Shown one piece after another: positions 6,554 to 15,466 of a DNA stretch of 16,112 nucleotides. Every line of letters starts with the position of its first letter. The first letter of the stretch is position 1. Position numbers and translations under genes: made by a program. Under the pieces are notes generated by a model. That model saw only the letters and a program-made list of their open reading frames with translations. It did no database searches and was not told the DNA's origin. Source of the stretch: Firmicutes bacterium UBA4981. Lineage in GTDB: Bacteria > Bacillota > SHA-98 > UBA4971. Where the stretch lies: positions 1 to 16,112 of the forward strand of contig DGZL01000065.1 in NCBI GenBank assembly GCA_002398515.1. The letters are read 5' to 3'.

Positions 6554-8709
6554 TTACCCCTTTGGCTTATGCAGACTCTCTTCGCATTGGAAGCGTTGAT
6601 TTTGTATCACCGGACGAGGTCAAGGTATTGCTGGATATTGAAACCCCAAGTAATGTTGCATTGAACGCTGGGAGTCCACGTCCTTTTCCGAGGATAAACA
6701 GCTATGTACTCATTCCAAGCGACAGCGGATTTCTTGTGGGGCAAATTGAATGGATTACTATTGAGCGTTCACAGTATCCCAAGAGGAAAGGAATGCAGGA
6801 CTTCGGAGTAATTGATCTCCCATACCCACTTCGAAAAATGAGCTTAAACCCATTAGGGTTGCTTAGGGAGAAAGGCGAAGATAGTTTAAGTGACGGAGTT
6901 TCTAGTTATTATTTTCGAAGAGGAGTGGAGTCTTTTCCTACTGTAGGTGACCCTGTTTTGTTGCCCTCGGATACGCAACTTAGGGCAATTATAGAATCGG
7001 GAGACAATCGCCGCGTTAATATTGGAATAAGCCCTCTTGCCGGAAACGCAGTAGTGTCAGTAGATCCTGATCGTTTGTTTGGGCGACATTTAGCAGTATT
7101 GGGAAATACAGGTAGTGGAAAGTCTTGCTCTGTTGCAGGTGTAATTCGATGGTCGATAGAATCTGCCAGACAAAGGAAGAATGCTAATCCAAGTGTGCGA
7201 GAAGGGCACCAAACCGAAAATAACCACACCAATACACGCTTCATTATTCTTGACCCTAACAATGAGTACACAAAGGCATTTTCAGGTCTTGAACATGTTC
7301 GCCTTTATGCGGTAGAGGCTGATGAAGCAAACGGGGTAAATCAACTTCAAGTGCCAATATGGCTGTGGAATAGTGCTGAATGGTGCGCTTTTACCCAGGC
7401 TAGTAGCAAGGCACAACGCCCAACGCTTATTCAGGCGTTACGTTCAGTACGTGATGGGCAACTTGAAATAGCATTGCATCCGAGTTGCGATATGAGGCGC
7501 TTTCTACGCACATTAGTCTCAATTATCAGGATTGAGCGCAATCTAGGTGTCCCATGGGGGGAGTTCCCTAAAAATAAATCCTTTTTTGAGAAAATCCGAA
7601 GCTGGCAAGATGAGCTTATCGCAGATGATTCGTTTTCGGACTGTGAAGAAGTTGCTATAACAAAGTTGAAGAATAAAATTGATCAGTTAGTAACAGCAAG
7701 GAGTATGCAATATCCAAGCTGGGATTTTACACGAGCAGAAGTAACAGAATTATTGCAGCTTGCTCAAGTAGCACATTCTGCTTTTGGTGGATCCGATAAA
7801 GACATCTTACCAATAGATGCAGATATCCCGCGACCGTTTAGTGGGGACCAGCTCCTAAGAAGTATTGAAGCTAACTCAGAGGTTATGGGTACGGCAGATT
7901 ATGTTGAAACGATGTTAATGCGAATTCGCACTTTACTCTCTGATGCAAAATTGAAGATGATTACTGCCAGTGATTCAGAAATGACATTACAGCAATGGCT
8001 TAACGACTACATTTGCATTGACAACTTACCTGAAGGTTTTGTTACTGTGATTGACATGTCATTGGTTCCTGCAGAGATTGTACATATTATTACAGCTGTT
8101 ATTGCACGAATGATACTCGAAGCTCTGCAACGTTATAGAAGATTTAACAAGGGCGAAACTTTGCCGACAACAATTGTGATGGAAGAAGCTCATACCTTTA
8201 TAAAGAGGTACCAGGATCATGAGGAGGATTCATCGGCATCCACAATGTGTACACGTGTATTTGAGAAAATCGCGTGTGAAGGACGCAAATTTGGACTTGG
8301 GCTTGTCCTTTCTTCTCAACGTCCCAGTGAGCTTTCTCCAACTGTTCTATCTCAATGCAATAGTTTCCTGCTTCACCGTATCAATAACGATCGAGATCAG
8401 GATTTGGTTCATAAGCTTGTACCAGACAATTTAAGAGGGTTGCTGCGCGAATTGCCTTCTCTTCCCTCGCGTAATGCTATTTTGTTGGGTTGGGCTTCAG
8501 AACTTCCTGTCATGGTTCAGATGAATTACCTTAAGGAAGAGCATCGACCACAATCAAATGACCCAAATTATTGGGACGTGTGGACAGGTACGAAGGAAAG
8601 AAACGTAGATTGGAAAGTAATTACCGACGATTGGCAGCAGTTAAACCCAAACACTGAGGGCAATGAGGATTCTTCTGATGAAGATGAAACAGATGATTGT
8701 CCGTTTTAA
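6550..8709 (+). CDS. HerA-type hexameric ATPase/DNA translocase, partner of SIR2
   Basis: A 719-aa FtsK/HerA-superfamily ATPase. The N-terminus (about 10-75) resembles the HAS-barrel (RIGSVDFVSPDEVKVLLDIE and VGQIEWI). Walker A is GNTGSGKS (185-192), the LDPNNEY segment begins near 234, Walker B is IVMEEAH (542-548, Glu545/Glu546), and SSQRPSELSP (from 588) is the conserved sensor region followed by HRINNDRDQD. The last residues are acidic (DEDETDDCPF). The start ATG overlaps the SIR2 stop and has a full AAGGAGGT site. It is longer than housekeeping archaeal HerA (about 500 aa) because of a roughly 300-residue insert between Walker A and B, usual in defence versions. It most likely forms a ring that holds and controls the SIR2 effector. 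Composition is AT-rich like SIR2. Confidence 0.88.
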   Translation: MITPLAYADSLRIGSVDFVSPDEVKVLLDIETPSNVALNAGSPRPFPRINSYVLIPSDSGFLVGQIEWITIERSQYPKRKGMQDFGVIDLPYPLRKMSLNPLGLLREKGEDSLSDGVSSYYFRRGVESFPTVGDPVLLPSDTQLRAIIESGDNRRVNIGISPLAGNAVVSVDPDRLFGRHLAVLGNTGSGKSCSVAGVIRWSIESARQRKNANPSVREGHQTENNHTNTRFIILDPNNEYTKAFSGLEHVRLYAVEADEANGVNQLQVPIWLWNSAEWCAFTQASSKAQRPTLIQALRSVRDGQLEIALHPSCDMRRFLRTLVSIIRIERNLGVPWGEFPKNKSFFEKIRSWQDELIADDSFSDCEEVAITKLKNKIDQLVTARSMQYPSWDFTRAEVTELLQLAQVAHSAFGGSDKDILPIDADIPRPFSGDQLLRSIEANSEVMGTADYVETMLMRIRTLLSDAKLKMITASDSEMTLQQWLNDYICIDNLPEGFVTVIDMSLVPAEIVHIITAVIARMILEALQRYRRFNKGETLPTTIVMEEAHTFIKRYQDHEEDSSASTMCTRVFEKIACEGRKFGLGLVLSSQRPSELSPTVLSQCNSFLLHRINNDRDQDLVHKLVPDNLRGLLRELPSLPSRNAILLGWASELPVMVQMNYLKEEHRPQSNDPNYWDVWTGTKERNVDWKVITDDWQQLNPNTEGNEDSSDEDETDDCPF

Positions 8710-8710
8710 G

Positions 8711-8715
8711 GGAGG
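8711..8715 (+). promoter_or_regulatory. Ribosome binding site fixing the start of the methyltransferase gene
   Basis: AAGGGAGGA (8708-8716, core GGAGG 8711-8715) overlaps the end of herA and lies 7 bases before the ATG at 8723. The ATG at 8717 is too close, and the upstream in-frame ATGs from 8663 lie inside the HerA reading region without a good site, so 8723 is the preferred start. Confidence 0.75.
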
Positions 8716-8722
8716 AATGAAC

Positions 8723-10609
8723 ATGCATAAGCTGAAAATGTATACCCCCGATAAAACCAAAGAAAACTTTAAAAGGCTTGCCGAGCTTTTTCCTAATGCT
8801 GTCACCGAAACTATTATTGATGGTGAGGTGGTTCGTGCTATTGACGCAGATGTACTTAGGCAGGAGATATCTACAACTGTTGTGGAGGGGGCAGAGGAAC
8901 GCTACCAGTTTACTTGGCCAGATAAGAAGAAGTCTATTATGCTTGCCAATTCTCCGATTGCCGCCACTTTGCGCCCCAATCGTGAAGAAAGCATTAATTT
9001 TGACACTACGGGAAACCTTTACATTGAAGGTGATAATCTCGATGTGTTGAAATTGATGCTTGAAACCTATCTCGGCAAAGTGAAGATGATTTATATCGAC
9101 CCACCTTACAACACTGGTAAGGACTTCATTTACGAGGACGACTTCGCCGAGGAATCTGGTGAATTCCTGCGCCGCGATGGGCAATGCGACGAGCAAGGCA
9201 ACCGTCTTACACCGAATCTTGACAGCAACGGGCGGTTCCACACGGACTGGCTGAATATGGTTTACCCTCGGTTACGACTCGCGAAAGATTTGTTGAGTGA
9301 TAACGGGGTAATTTTCATTAGTATCGATGATGGTGAGGTTGCAGGGTTAAGGAAGATTTGTGATGAAGTGTTCGGTGAAGGGAATTTTGTTTCAAATTTG
9401 ATATGGCAGAAGAAGTTTTCACGAGCCAACGATGCAACATTCTTTTCAACCATGCATGACCACATCCTCTGTTACTGTAAGCGTAGTATATTGGTGAATG
9501 ACAATGGTTGGAGGATAGGGCTGCTACCTCGAGGTAATGATGTTCCGCCAGGATACTCAAATCCAGATTGTGATCCACGTGGATTCTGGGCATCAGTAGT
9601 TCTTTCAGCAAAATCAGGCTCAGAAAAACTTCTGTACGAAATCACAACTCCCAGTGGGCGAAAATGTCGGCCACCAAGCGGGAGATTTTGGAGCGTGAGC
9701 AAGGAAAAATATGATGAGTTGGTGGCTAATAACAGAATATGGTTTGGTAGTAATGGTGATGGTGCGCCACGCCTGAAAACGTTTCTAAGTGAAGTTCAAG
9801 CGGGGTTAAGACCAAACTCGATTCTATTTCACGCAGAAGCGGGTCATAATCAAGAGGGAAAACAAGAAACGAAAGCACTTTTTGATGGTATTGGAGTGTT
9901 TGATGGTCCTAAACCAATACGTTTACTCAAACTTCTCGGCAGGATTGCCAATCTGTCGGAAAGTGATATAGTCCTTGACTTTTTTTCCGGTTCCGCCACC
10001 ACTGCCCACGCTGTCATGCAGCTCAACGCCGAAGACGGAGGCAAGCGCAAGTTCATTATGGTTCAGCTTCCTGAACCCTGTGACGAGAATAGTGAAGCTT
10101 ATACAGCTGGTTACAACAATATCTGCGAGATTGGTAAAGAGCGCATTCGTCGTGCTGGCAAGAGAATTAAAGATGACAGTCCTCTGGCCGCAGCTGATCT
10201 CGACATCGGTTTTCGCGTCCTCAAATTGGACAGCTCCAACATGAAGGACGTGTATTACACCCCCGATAAATATGAACATTCGTTGTTTGACCAGCTGACC
10301 GACAACATCAAGGAGGACAGGACGCCGGAGGACTTACTATTCCAGGTCATGCTGGATTTAGGTGTTCTATTATCCAGCAAAATTGAGCGGCGTGAAGTCA
10401 GCGGCAAGACTGTATTTTCCGTCGCTGATAACTTCCTCATCGCTTGTTTCGATAGCGAAATTAGCGATGATGTGGTAAAAGAAATCGCCCAGCTAACGCC
10501 GTACTATGCCGTATTCCGCGACAGCAGTTTTGCCGCCGACAGTGTGGCGGCAAACTTTGAGCAGATTTTCACCACCTACAGCCCTTCGACGGTCAGGAGG
10601 GTGCTGTAG
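8723..10609 (+). CDS. mod: Type III restriction-modification DNA adenine-N6 methyltransferase (Mod)
   Basis: A 628-aa methyltransferase of the beta class: the catalytic motif DPPYNTGKD (Asp126-Tyr129) comes before the AdoMet-binding motif DFFSGSATTAHA (419-430). This order and the DPPY sequence are typical of N6-adenine methyltransferases of EcoP1/EcoP15 Mod type. NLYIEGDNLDVL before it and VQLPEP after it are also family signatures. The variable target-recognition region lies between the two motifs (about residues 215-410). It would recognise an asymmetric DNA site, methylate one adenine, and be required by Res for cleavage. The stop codon is directly followed by the res start. DNA from about 9290 to 9960 is more AT-rich than either end of the gene (sampled line 9361-9420 about 33% GC), fitting exchange of the recognition domain. 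The recognition site cannot be read from sequence. Confidence 0.93.
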   Translation: MHKLKMYTPDKTKENFKRLAELFPNAVTETIIDGEVVRAIDADVLRQEISTTVVEGAEERYQFTWPDKKKSIMLANSPIAATLRPNREESINFDTTGNLYIEGDNLDVLKLMLETYLGKVKMIYIDPPYNTGKDFIYEDDFAEESGEFLRRDGQCDEQGNRLTPNLDSNGRFHTDWLNMVYPRLRLAKDLLSDNGVIFISIDDGEVAGLRKICDEVFGEGNFVSNLIWQKKFSRANDATFFSTMHDHILCYCKRSILVNDNGWRIGLLPRGNDVPPGYSNPDCDPRGFWASVVLSAKSGSEKLLYEITTPSGRKCRPPSGRFWSVSKEKYDELVANNRIWFGSNGDGAPRLKTFLSEVQAGLRPNSILFHAEAGHNQEGKQETKALFDGIGVFDGPKPIRLLKLLGRIANLSESDIVLDFFSGSATTAHAVMQLNAEDGGKRKFIMVQLPEPCDENSEAYTAGYNNICEIGKERIRRAGKRIKDDSPLAAADLDIGFRVLKLDSSNMKDVYYTPDKYEHSLFDQLTDNIKEDRTPEDLLFQVMLDLGVLLSSKIERREVSGKTVFSVADNFLIACFDSEISDDVVKEIAQLTPYYAVFRDSSFAADSVAANFEQIFTTYSPSTVRRVL

Positions 10610-13600
10610 ATGAAGTTTAATTTTAAGATCCAACGATTCCAAACAGAGGCTGTCGAGAGCGTTGTTCACGTATTTACTGGACAGTGCAATCACAGACCGG
10701 CAAGCTATCTCCGTGACCTGGGGAGAGGGGTAATCAGCACCGAATTTCGTTTCGAAGATGGTACTGCGGAAGTAACCGATGATATCTCTGGCTACAAGAA
10801 TGCCTCGGTGGAATTGAGCGATGAGCAGCTGTTAAGAAATATCCGCAAATTGCAGGAGCGAAATAACATTAAACAATCGCCTGTCTTAATCAAAGAGCTG
10901 GGCAGAGTCTCCCTTGATGTGGAGATGGAAACCGGCACCGGCAAAACCTACGTGTATATCAAGACAATGTTCGAGCTGAATGTGCGTTATGGCTGGAGCA
11001 AGTTTATCGTCGTAGTGCCCAGTATAGCCATTCGCGAGGGCGTGAAAAAGACCTTTGAAATCACTCAGGATCATTTCATGCAGCTCTACGGCAAGAAGGC
11101 GCGCTTCTTTGTCTACAACTCCTCCAATCTACACCAGCTTGACGAGTTTTCCAGCGGGTACGGCATCAATGTCATGATCATCAATATCCAGGCCTTTGCC
11201 ACGTCGCTAAAGGAGGATGGACGGAGTAAGGAGGCGCGAATCATCTATTCCAAACGGGACGAGTTCGGTTCCCGCCGCCCGATCGATGTCATCAAGGTTA
11301 ACCGGCCAATTCTCATTCTCGATGAACCCCAAAAAATGGGGGGCGAGGTGACTCAGAACGCGCTGAAAAACAATTTCAATCCTCTGTTCTCCATCAACTA
11401 TTCGGCGACCCACAGGACGCAACACAACCTCGTCTTCGCCCTGGACGCCCTGGACGCCTTCAACCGCCGTTTGGTTAAGAAAATTGAGGTAAAGGGCTTT
11501 GAGGTCAAGAACCTGAGGGGGACAGACAGATATCTCTACCTTGAGGGCATAGTAATCAGCAGCAAAAAGCCGCCCATGGCGCGGCTGGAGCTGGAAGTTA
11601 AGTATCGAGGCGGAATTAAGCGCGAAATACGCATCCTTGGCGTCGGCGATAACCTCTATGTAACATCCAATAACCTCGAGCCTTACAAGGGTTACGTTAT
11701 TGCTGAGGTTGATCCGTCCCCCTGTAGCGTGACTTTTACCAATGGCGAAGTCCTTTTCAAGGGCTATGTCATCGGCGATGTGTCCGAAACTGACATGCGT
11801 CGTATTCAGATCCGGGAGACCATCGTATCCCACTTTGAAAAGGAAGAGAAGCTCTTTTCAATGGGCATCAAATGCCTGTCACTGTTCTTTATCGACGAGG
11901 TGGCAAAGTATAGGCAATACGACGATAGCGGCAATGAATTGCTGGGCGAATACGGCAAGATCTTCGAGCAAGAGTACACCAACATCCTCAATGAGCGTCT
12001 TACCCTCTTTGATACACCATATCAGGAGTATTTGCGTCGCATCTCGGTGCAGGAGACCCACCGGGGCTATTTTAGCATCGACAGAACCGGTCGCGCCGTG
12101 AACAGTTCCGTCAAGCGGGGCAGCGAATTCTCCGATGACATTTCGGCCTATGATTTGATCCTGAAGAATAAAGAACGGTTGCTTTCCTTCGAAGAGCCGA
12201 CGCGTTTTATCTTTTCCCACTCTGCCCTGCGGGAAGGCTGGGACAACCCAAACGTATTTCAGATTTGTACCTTGAAGCGTTCCGATAATGCTACAGCAAA
12301 ACGACAAGAGGTAGGGCGGGGATTGCGCCTGTGTGTCAACCATTTAGGTGACCGACAGGATGACGACGTATGCGGTGAAAGGAATGTCCATGAAATCAAT
12401 ATGCTCACCGTTGTTGCCGGTGAGAGTTATTTCAGCTTCGTCGATGCTTTGCAGAAACAGATCCGCAACGTGCTTTATGACCGCCCTAGCAAGGCAACGG
12501 TGGCGTATTTCACTGACAAGACGGTGATGGTTGGCGAAGAAATCTATAGGATTACAAAACAGGAGGCCGACAAAATCCATCGCTACCTGATCAGAAATGG
12601 TTACGTGGATGATGAAGATAATGTTACCGACGAGTACCGGATTGCGGTGGAGAGTGGTCAACTGGCTGCATTACCTGACGAATTGTCTGCCCTTTCAGCA
12701 GGGGTACATATGTTAGTGCAGGGGATCTTTGACGACAGCGTCCTGGACATGATGATCGACAACGGCAACAAGACCAAGCTGCGGGAGAATCCCCTCAACG
12801 ACAATTTCTACAAGCAGGAGTTTAAGGAACTATGGAGTTGTATCAACCGCAAATATGCCTATACTGTTGACTTTGATTCCGAAGAGCTGATCCTAAAAGC
12901 TATTGCTGCCATCAACGCCAACCTGTACGTAACACCGCTGCAGTATGTCGTTACTACGGGCAGGCAGACCCAAGACATGGATCAACACGTTCTGGAACGC
13001 GGTGAAAGCTTCGATGCCACTCAGTCACGAACTCAGACACTGGAACATGCCGAGGTTAGCCAAGTTCCCTATGATCTTATCGGGAAAATCGCCGAGGGGA
13101 CAGTTCTGACGCGGAGAACTGTCGCCGCCATCCTGAAAGGGATTTCCCTGATAAAACTATACCTCTTCCGAGAGAATCCCGAAGAATTTATCTCTAAGGT
13201 CATCGCACTTATTAAGGATCAAAAGGCGACGATGATCGTGGAGCACATCTCTTATGATCAGATCGAAGGCGAATACGACAGCAACATCTTCACCATCTGC
13301 AAAAACTCCCAGGAATATGAAAAAGCCCTCCCGGCCAAAAAGCATATCCAGGACTATGTCTTCACAGACGGTATCTCTGAAGATAGCGTCGAGCGACGAT
13401 TCGCCCAGGACTTGGAAAAGGCTGACGAAGTGTGTGTTTATGCTAAGCTGCCGAGCGGTCCCAAGGGGTTTCGTATTCCGACCCCCGTAGGGCACTATTC
13501 ACCCGACTGGGCCATTGCTTTCGTACGCGGGACAGTGAAGCACATTTTCTTCATCGCTGAAACTAAAGGCACTATGGATAGTATGAATCTCAGGCCGATT

Positions 13601-13717
13601 GAACAGGCAAAGATATCTTGTGCCAAGAAACTGTTCAACGAGCTATCTACGAGTAAAGTAAAGTATCATGACGTTGACAGCTACCAAAGCTTGTTGGACA
13701 TCATGAGGACGTTGTAG
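10610..13717 (+). CDS. res: Type III restriction subunit (Res): SF2 helicase plus PD-(D/E)xK nuclease
   Basis: A 1035-aa restriction subunit. The helicase core shows Walker A METGTGKT (106-113), DEPQ (238-241) in place of a DEAD box, NYSATH (263-268) and motif VI RQEVGRGLR (565-573). The nuclease domain is at the C-terminus: PDW (Pro965-Asp966) and ETK (Glu984-Lys986) form the PD-(D/E)xK core, followed by a conserved QAKISCAKKLF. All catalytic elements look intact and length is normal for Res. It works as a complex with Mod, translocating or switching along DNA from the recognition site and cutting when two unmethylated sites are engaged. The gene starts at ATG immediately after the mod stop with AGGAGGG upstream (10594-10600), so translation is coupled. 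Composition is GC-rich, like the helicase gene at the other end of the operon. No terminator is visible after it. Confidence 0.94.
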   Translation: MKFNFKIQRFQTEAVESVVHVFTGQCNHRPASYLRDLGRGVISTEFRFEDGTAEVTDDISGYKNASVELSDEQLLRNIRKLQERNNIKQSPVLIKELGRVSLDVEMETGTGKTYVYIKTMFELNVRYGWSKFIVVVPSIAIREGVKKTFEITQDHFMQLYGKKARFFVYNSSNLHQLDEFSSGYGINVMIINIQAFATSLKEDGRSKEARIIYSKRDEFGSRRPIDVIKVNRPILILDEPQKMGGEVTQNALKNNFNPLFSINYSATHRTQHNLVFALDALDAFNRRLVKKIEVKGFEVKNLRGTDRYLYLEGIVISSKKPPMARLELEVKYRGGIKREIRILGVGDNLYVTSNNLEPYKGYVIAEVDPSPCSVTFTNGEVLFKGYVIGDVSETDMRRIQIRETIVSHFEKEEKLFSMGIKCLSLFFIDEVAKYRQYDDSGNELLGEYGKIFEQEYTNILNERLTLFDTPYQEYLRRISVQETHRGYFSIDRTGRAVNSSVKRGSEFSDDISAYDLILKNKERLLSFEEPTRFIFSHSALREGWDNPNVFQICTLKRSDNATAKRQEVGRGLRLCVNHLGDRQDDDVCGERNVHEINMLTVVAGESYFSFVDALQKQIRNVLYDRPSKATVAYFTDKTVMVGEEIYRITKQEADKIHRYLIRNGYVDDEDNVTDEYRIAVESGQLAALPDELSALSAGVHMLVQGIFDDSVLDMMIDNGNKTKLRENPLNDNFYKQEFKELWSCINRKYAYTVDFDSEELILKAIAAINANLYVTPLQYVVTTGRQTQDMDQHVLERGESFDATQSRTQTLEHAEVSQVPYDLIGKIAEGTVLTRRTVAAILKGISLIKLYLFRENPEEFISKVIALIKDQKATMIVEHISYDQIEGEYDSNIFTICKNSQEYEKALPAKKHIQDYVFTDGISEDSVERRFAQDLEKADEVCVYAKLPSGPKGFRIPTPVGHYSPDWAIAFVRGTVKHIFFIAETKGTMDSMNLRPIEQAKISCAKKLFNELSTSKVKYHDVDSYQSLLDIMRTL

Positions 13718-13820
13718 CAGGAATTATTATGGAGTGATAAATTCTTAATAGCTAGAAGTTCAATTGAGGAAACTTAACCGAGCAACAAATTCAAGGAGTA
13801 TTTAACATACTTGAAAAAAT

Positions 13821-13829
13821 GGAGGGGGT
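13821..13829 (+). promoter_or_regulatory. Ribosome binding site favouring the TTG start at 13834
   Basis: GGAGGGGG is a strong Shine-Dalgarno sequence 5-6 bases before TTG 13834. The in-frame ATG at 13819 overlaps this site and has no site of its own at proper distance (AAGGAG at 13793 is 20 bases away), so the TTG is the better start. Confidence 0.65.
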
Positions 13830-13833
13830 AGTT

Positions 13834-14454
13834 TTGTTAGCAGCCTGGACTTTAGAGGACATGCTTAAGGATCTTCAAAGTAAAGATTCAAGAGTGCTAG
13901 GTATTTTATTTGTCCGACCCACTACACAAATTGCTCGTTCAGAGATTATACCTTCGTTGAACTATTTTTGGCATAGGTCGGGTAAGCATATAGATTTTTA
14001 TCTTCCTGGATACGGAGCATATTGGTATGGTACTTATCCTAGTGAAGATGTCGTATGCAAAATTAACGGTGTGGAATGGAGTTATAGCGACACCATGTTT
14101 TGCAAGTTTGTAGATTTATTAGAGCGTATTTCCCTATGGAGGTATAAGGGCGACACAGAACTTCTACTAATAGATCATAGCAGTGAGGGATTGGATTTTT
14201 CTAATTCAATAACTATATGGATAGAGAAGGCTATTAACGATAAGGCAATACAGTCGACTAATAGTTTACTGGAAGCATTAATCCAGATATTAAAAGATGG
14301 AAGCGATGTTTTCTCTGTAAGTGATAAACTGACTATTAACCGGTTAGGGAATTCTATAAAAGATATTTTTCTAGAGAGCTTACCCTTGAAACTCGGCACA
14401 GTACTAACCCAAGCTAGTTATTATTGTGTAAAAGACCTACATAAAAAAGGGTAA
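13834..14454 (+). CDS. Uncharacterised protein paired with a PD-(D/E)xK nuclease
   Basis: I do not recognise this 206-aa protein as a named family (211 aa if the ATG at 13819 were used). Visible points are a short helical start (AAWTLEDMLKDLQSK), a strand-rich core LGILFVRPTTQIARSEI, a segment GKHIDFYLPGYGAYW, then TELLLIDHSSEGLDF. It has no signal peptide, membrane span or obvious catalytic motif. The aromatic, strand-rich middle suggests a compact alpha/beta domain. It begins at TTG 13834, 116 bases after res, and is followed after 6 bases by the nuclease gene, so these two form a pair. Codons are clearly AT-rich. The gap after res and the composition argue that the pair is a separate unit from the large operon. 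Function is unknown; a sensor or regulator of the neighbouring nuclease is only a guess. Confidence 0.75.
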   Translation: MLAAWTLEDMLKDLQSKDSRVLGILFVRPTTQIARSEIIPSLNYFWHRSGKHIDFYLPGYGAYWYGTYPSEDVVCKINGVEWSYSDTMFCKFVDLLERISLWRYKGDTELLLIDHSSEGLDFSNSITIWIEKAINDKAIQSTNSLLEALIQILKDGSDVFSVSDKLTINRLGNSIKDIFLESLPLKLGTVLTQASYYCVKDLHKKG

Positions 14455-14460
14455 GTATCC

Positions 14461-15375
14461 ATGAATAATTATCTATCTCCAGTCGCAATGCATGTATGTA
14501 AAGAAGCCTTATTTGTTATCTATTGGTACAAGAAAGACTTAAGGAATTTTTTCTACGGCTGTATCGATGACAAATCTATCCTTGCAAATATTGATTGGAA
14601 CAACTATAAAAAGCAAATTGTGTCCGATGTTATTGATGCCCTATATTCGGATTCGAGGAGGTATTCAAAGGACATTACAAGATTACTGAATGAGATATGT
14701 AAAATTAGGAGCTTTGGACATCTTGAACAGCTTGAGGATGGGAAGCGAAAGGCTATTGAAGCAGCAAAAGCCGTAGAAGCTTTAAGACAAATCCTTAAAG
14801 ATCACAATGAAAGAAGCAAGGAAGCAGAGGAGTCTAAAAGAAAAAGACAAGCAAGGATGGCAATAATTCAATCTAACCAAGCTATGTTGGAAAGACTCAA
14901 TTTGATCAAGGATACATACTTTAAGCTTTTCTCTTCAGATAAACCTCAAAATCGCGGATTTGCATTGGAGAAAATTATGTATGATACTTTTTTACTATTT
15001 GACCTTGACCCTAAAGCTTCATTTAAGAATATGGGAGAGCAAATTGATGGTGCATTTACCTTAGAAGGTACCGATTACCTTTTTGAAGCGAAATGGCAAA
15101 AGCCACCAGCCGATGGGGTCGATTTAGATTCATTCATCGGGAAAATCAATCGAAAACTAGATAATACATTAGGTCTGTTTTTGTCGATTAATGGTTTTTC
15201 AGATGATGCTGTAAAGATTCATTCGGCTGGACGAAGTACAACTTTATTAATGGATGGACTTGATTTAACAGCAGTATTAGAAGGTCGTATTGATTTCACG
15301 TCGCTGATAATTAGGAAAAGGAGACATGCAGCACAAACTGGAGAAATATATCTTAAGTTCAATTATGAATTATAA
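14461..15375 (+). CDS. Coiled-coil protein with C-terminal PD-(D/E)xK restriction endonuclease-like domain
   Basis: A 304-aa protein. Residues about 1-80 are of unknown fold, and about 85-150 are highly charged and helical (EAAKAVEALRQIL, ERSKEAEESKRKRQ), a likely coiled coil. From about 160 a nuclease core follows: ALEKIMYDTF with Glu170, GEQIDGAF with Asp196, and FEAKW with Glu209-x-Lys211. These are the expected acidic and lysine positions of the PD-(D/E)xK fold, close to the Mrr/restriction-like class. A DNA-cutting role is therefore likely. The start is ATG with a modest AAGGG site, 6 bases after the preceding gene. DNA is the most AT-rich in the window (sampled line 14641-14700 about 35% GC). 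Together with its neighbour it may be a small defence module; this is inference from context. Confidence 0.8.
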   Translation: MNNYLSPVAMHVCKEALFVIYWYKKDLRNFFYGCIDDKSILANIDWNNYKKQIVSDVIDALYSDSRRYSKDITRLLNEICKIRSFGHLEQLEDGKRKAIEAAKAVEALRQILKDHNERSKEAEESKRKRQARMAIIQSNQAMLERLNLIKDTYFKLFSSDKPQNRGFALEKIMYDTFLLFDLDPKASFKNMGEQIDGAFTLEGTDYLFEAKWQKPPADGVDLDSFIGKINRKLDNTLGLFLSINGFSDDAVKIHSAGRSTTLLMDGLDLTAVLEGRIDFTSLIIRKRRHAAQTGEIYLKFNYEL

Positions 15376-15466
15376 TTAACTCATCAGGTAAATATCCATT
15401 GGGCTTTTTGCTTTGCTCGTATGAGCGTATTAGGGATTATTTGATACTTGAATCTGACTCCCCCAG

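Noticed and set aside
8663..8722. Upstream start for mod that would add 20 residues
   Set aside because: The extension overlaps herA, has no good ribosome site, and the extra residues do not look like a Mod N-terminus; GGAGG at 8711 supports 8723.
13718..13820. Terminator between res and the 206-aa gene
   Set aside because: Only a weak 5-bp hairpin AGTAT/ATACT (13797-13811) without a T tract is present, so separate transcription cannot be claimed from sequence.
13811..13831. Six-codon leader frame (TTG to TAG) ending 2 bases before the TTG start at 13834
   Set aside because: Short, its ribosome site AAGGAG is 12 bases away, and nothing shows it is translated.
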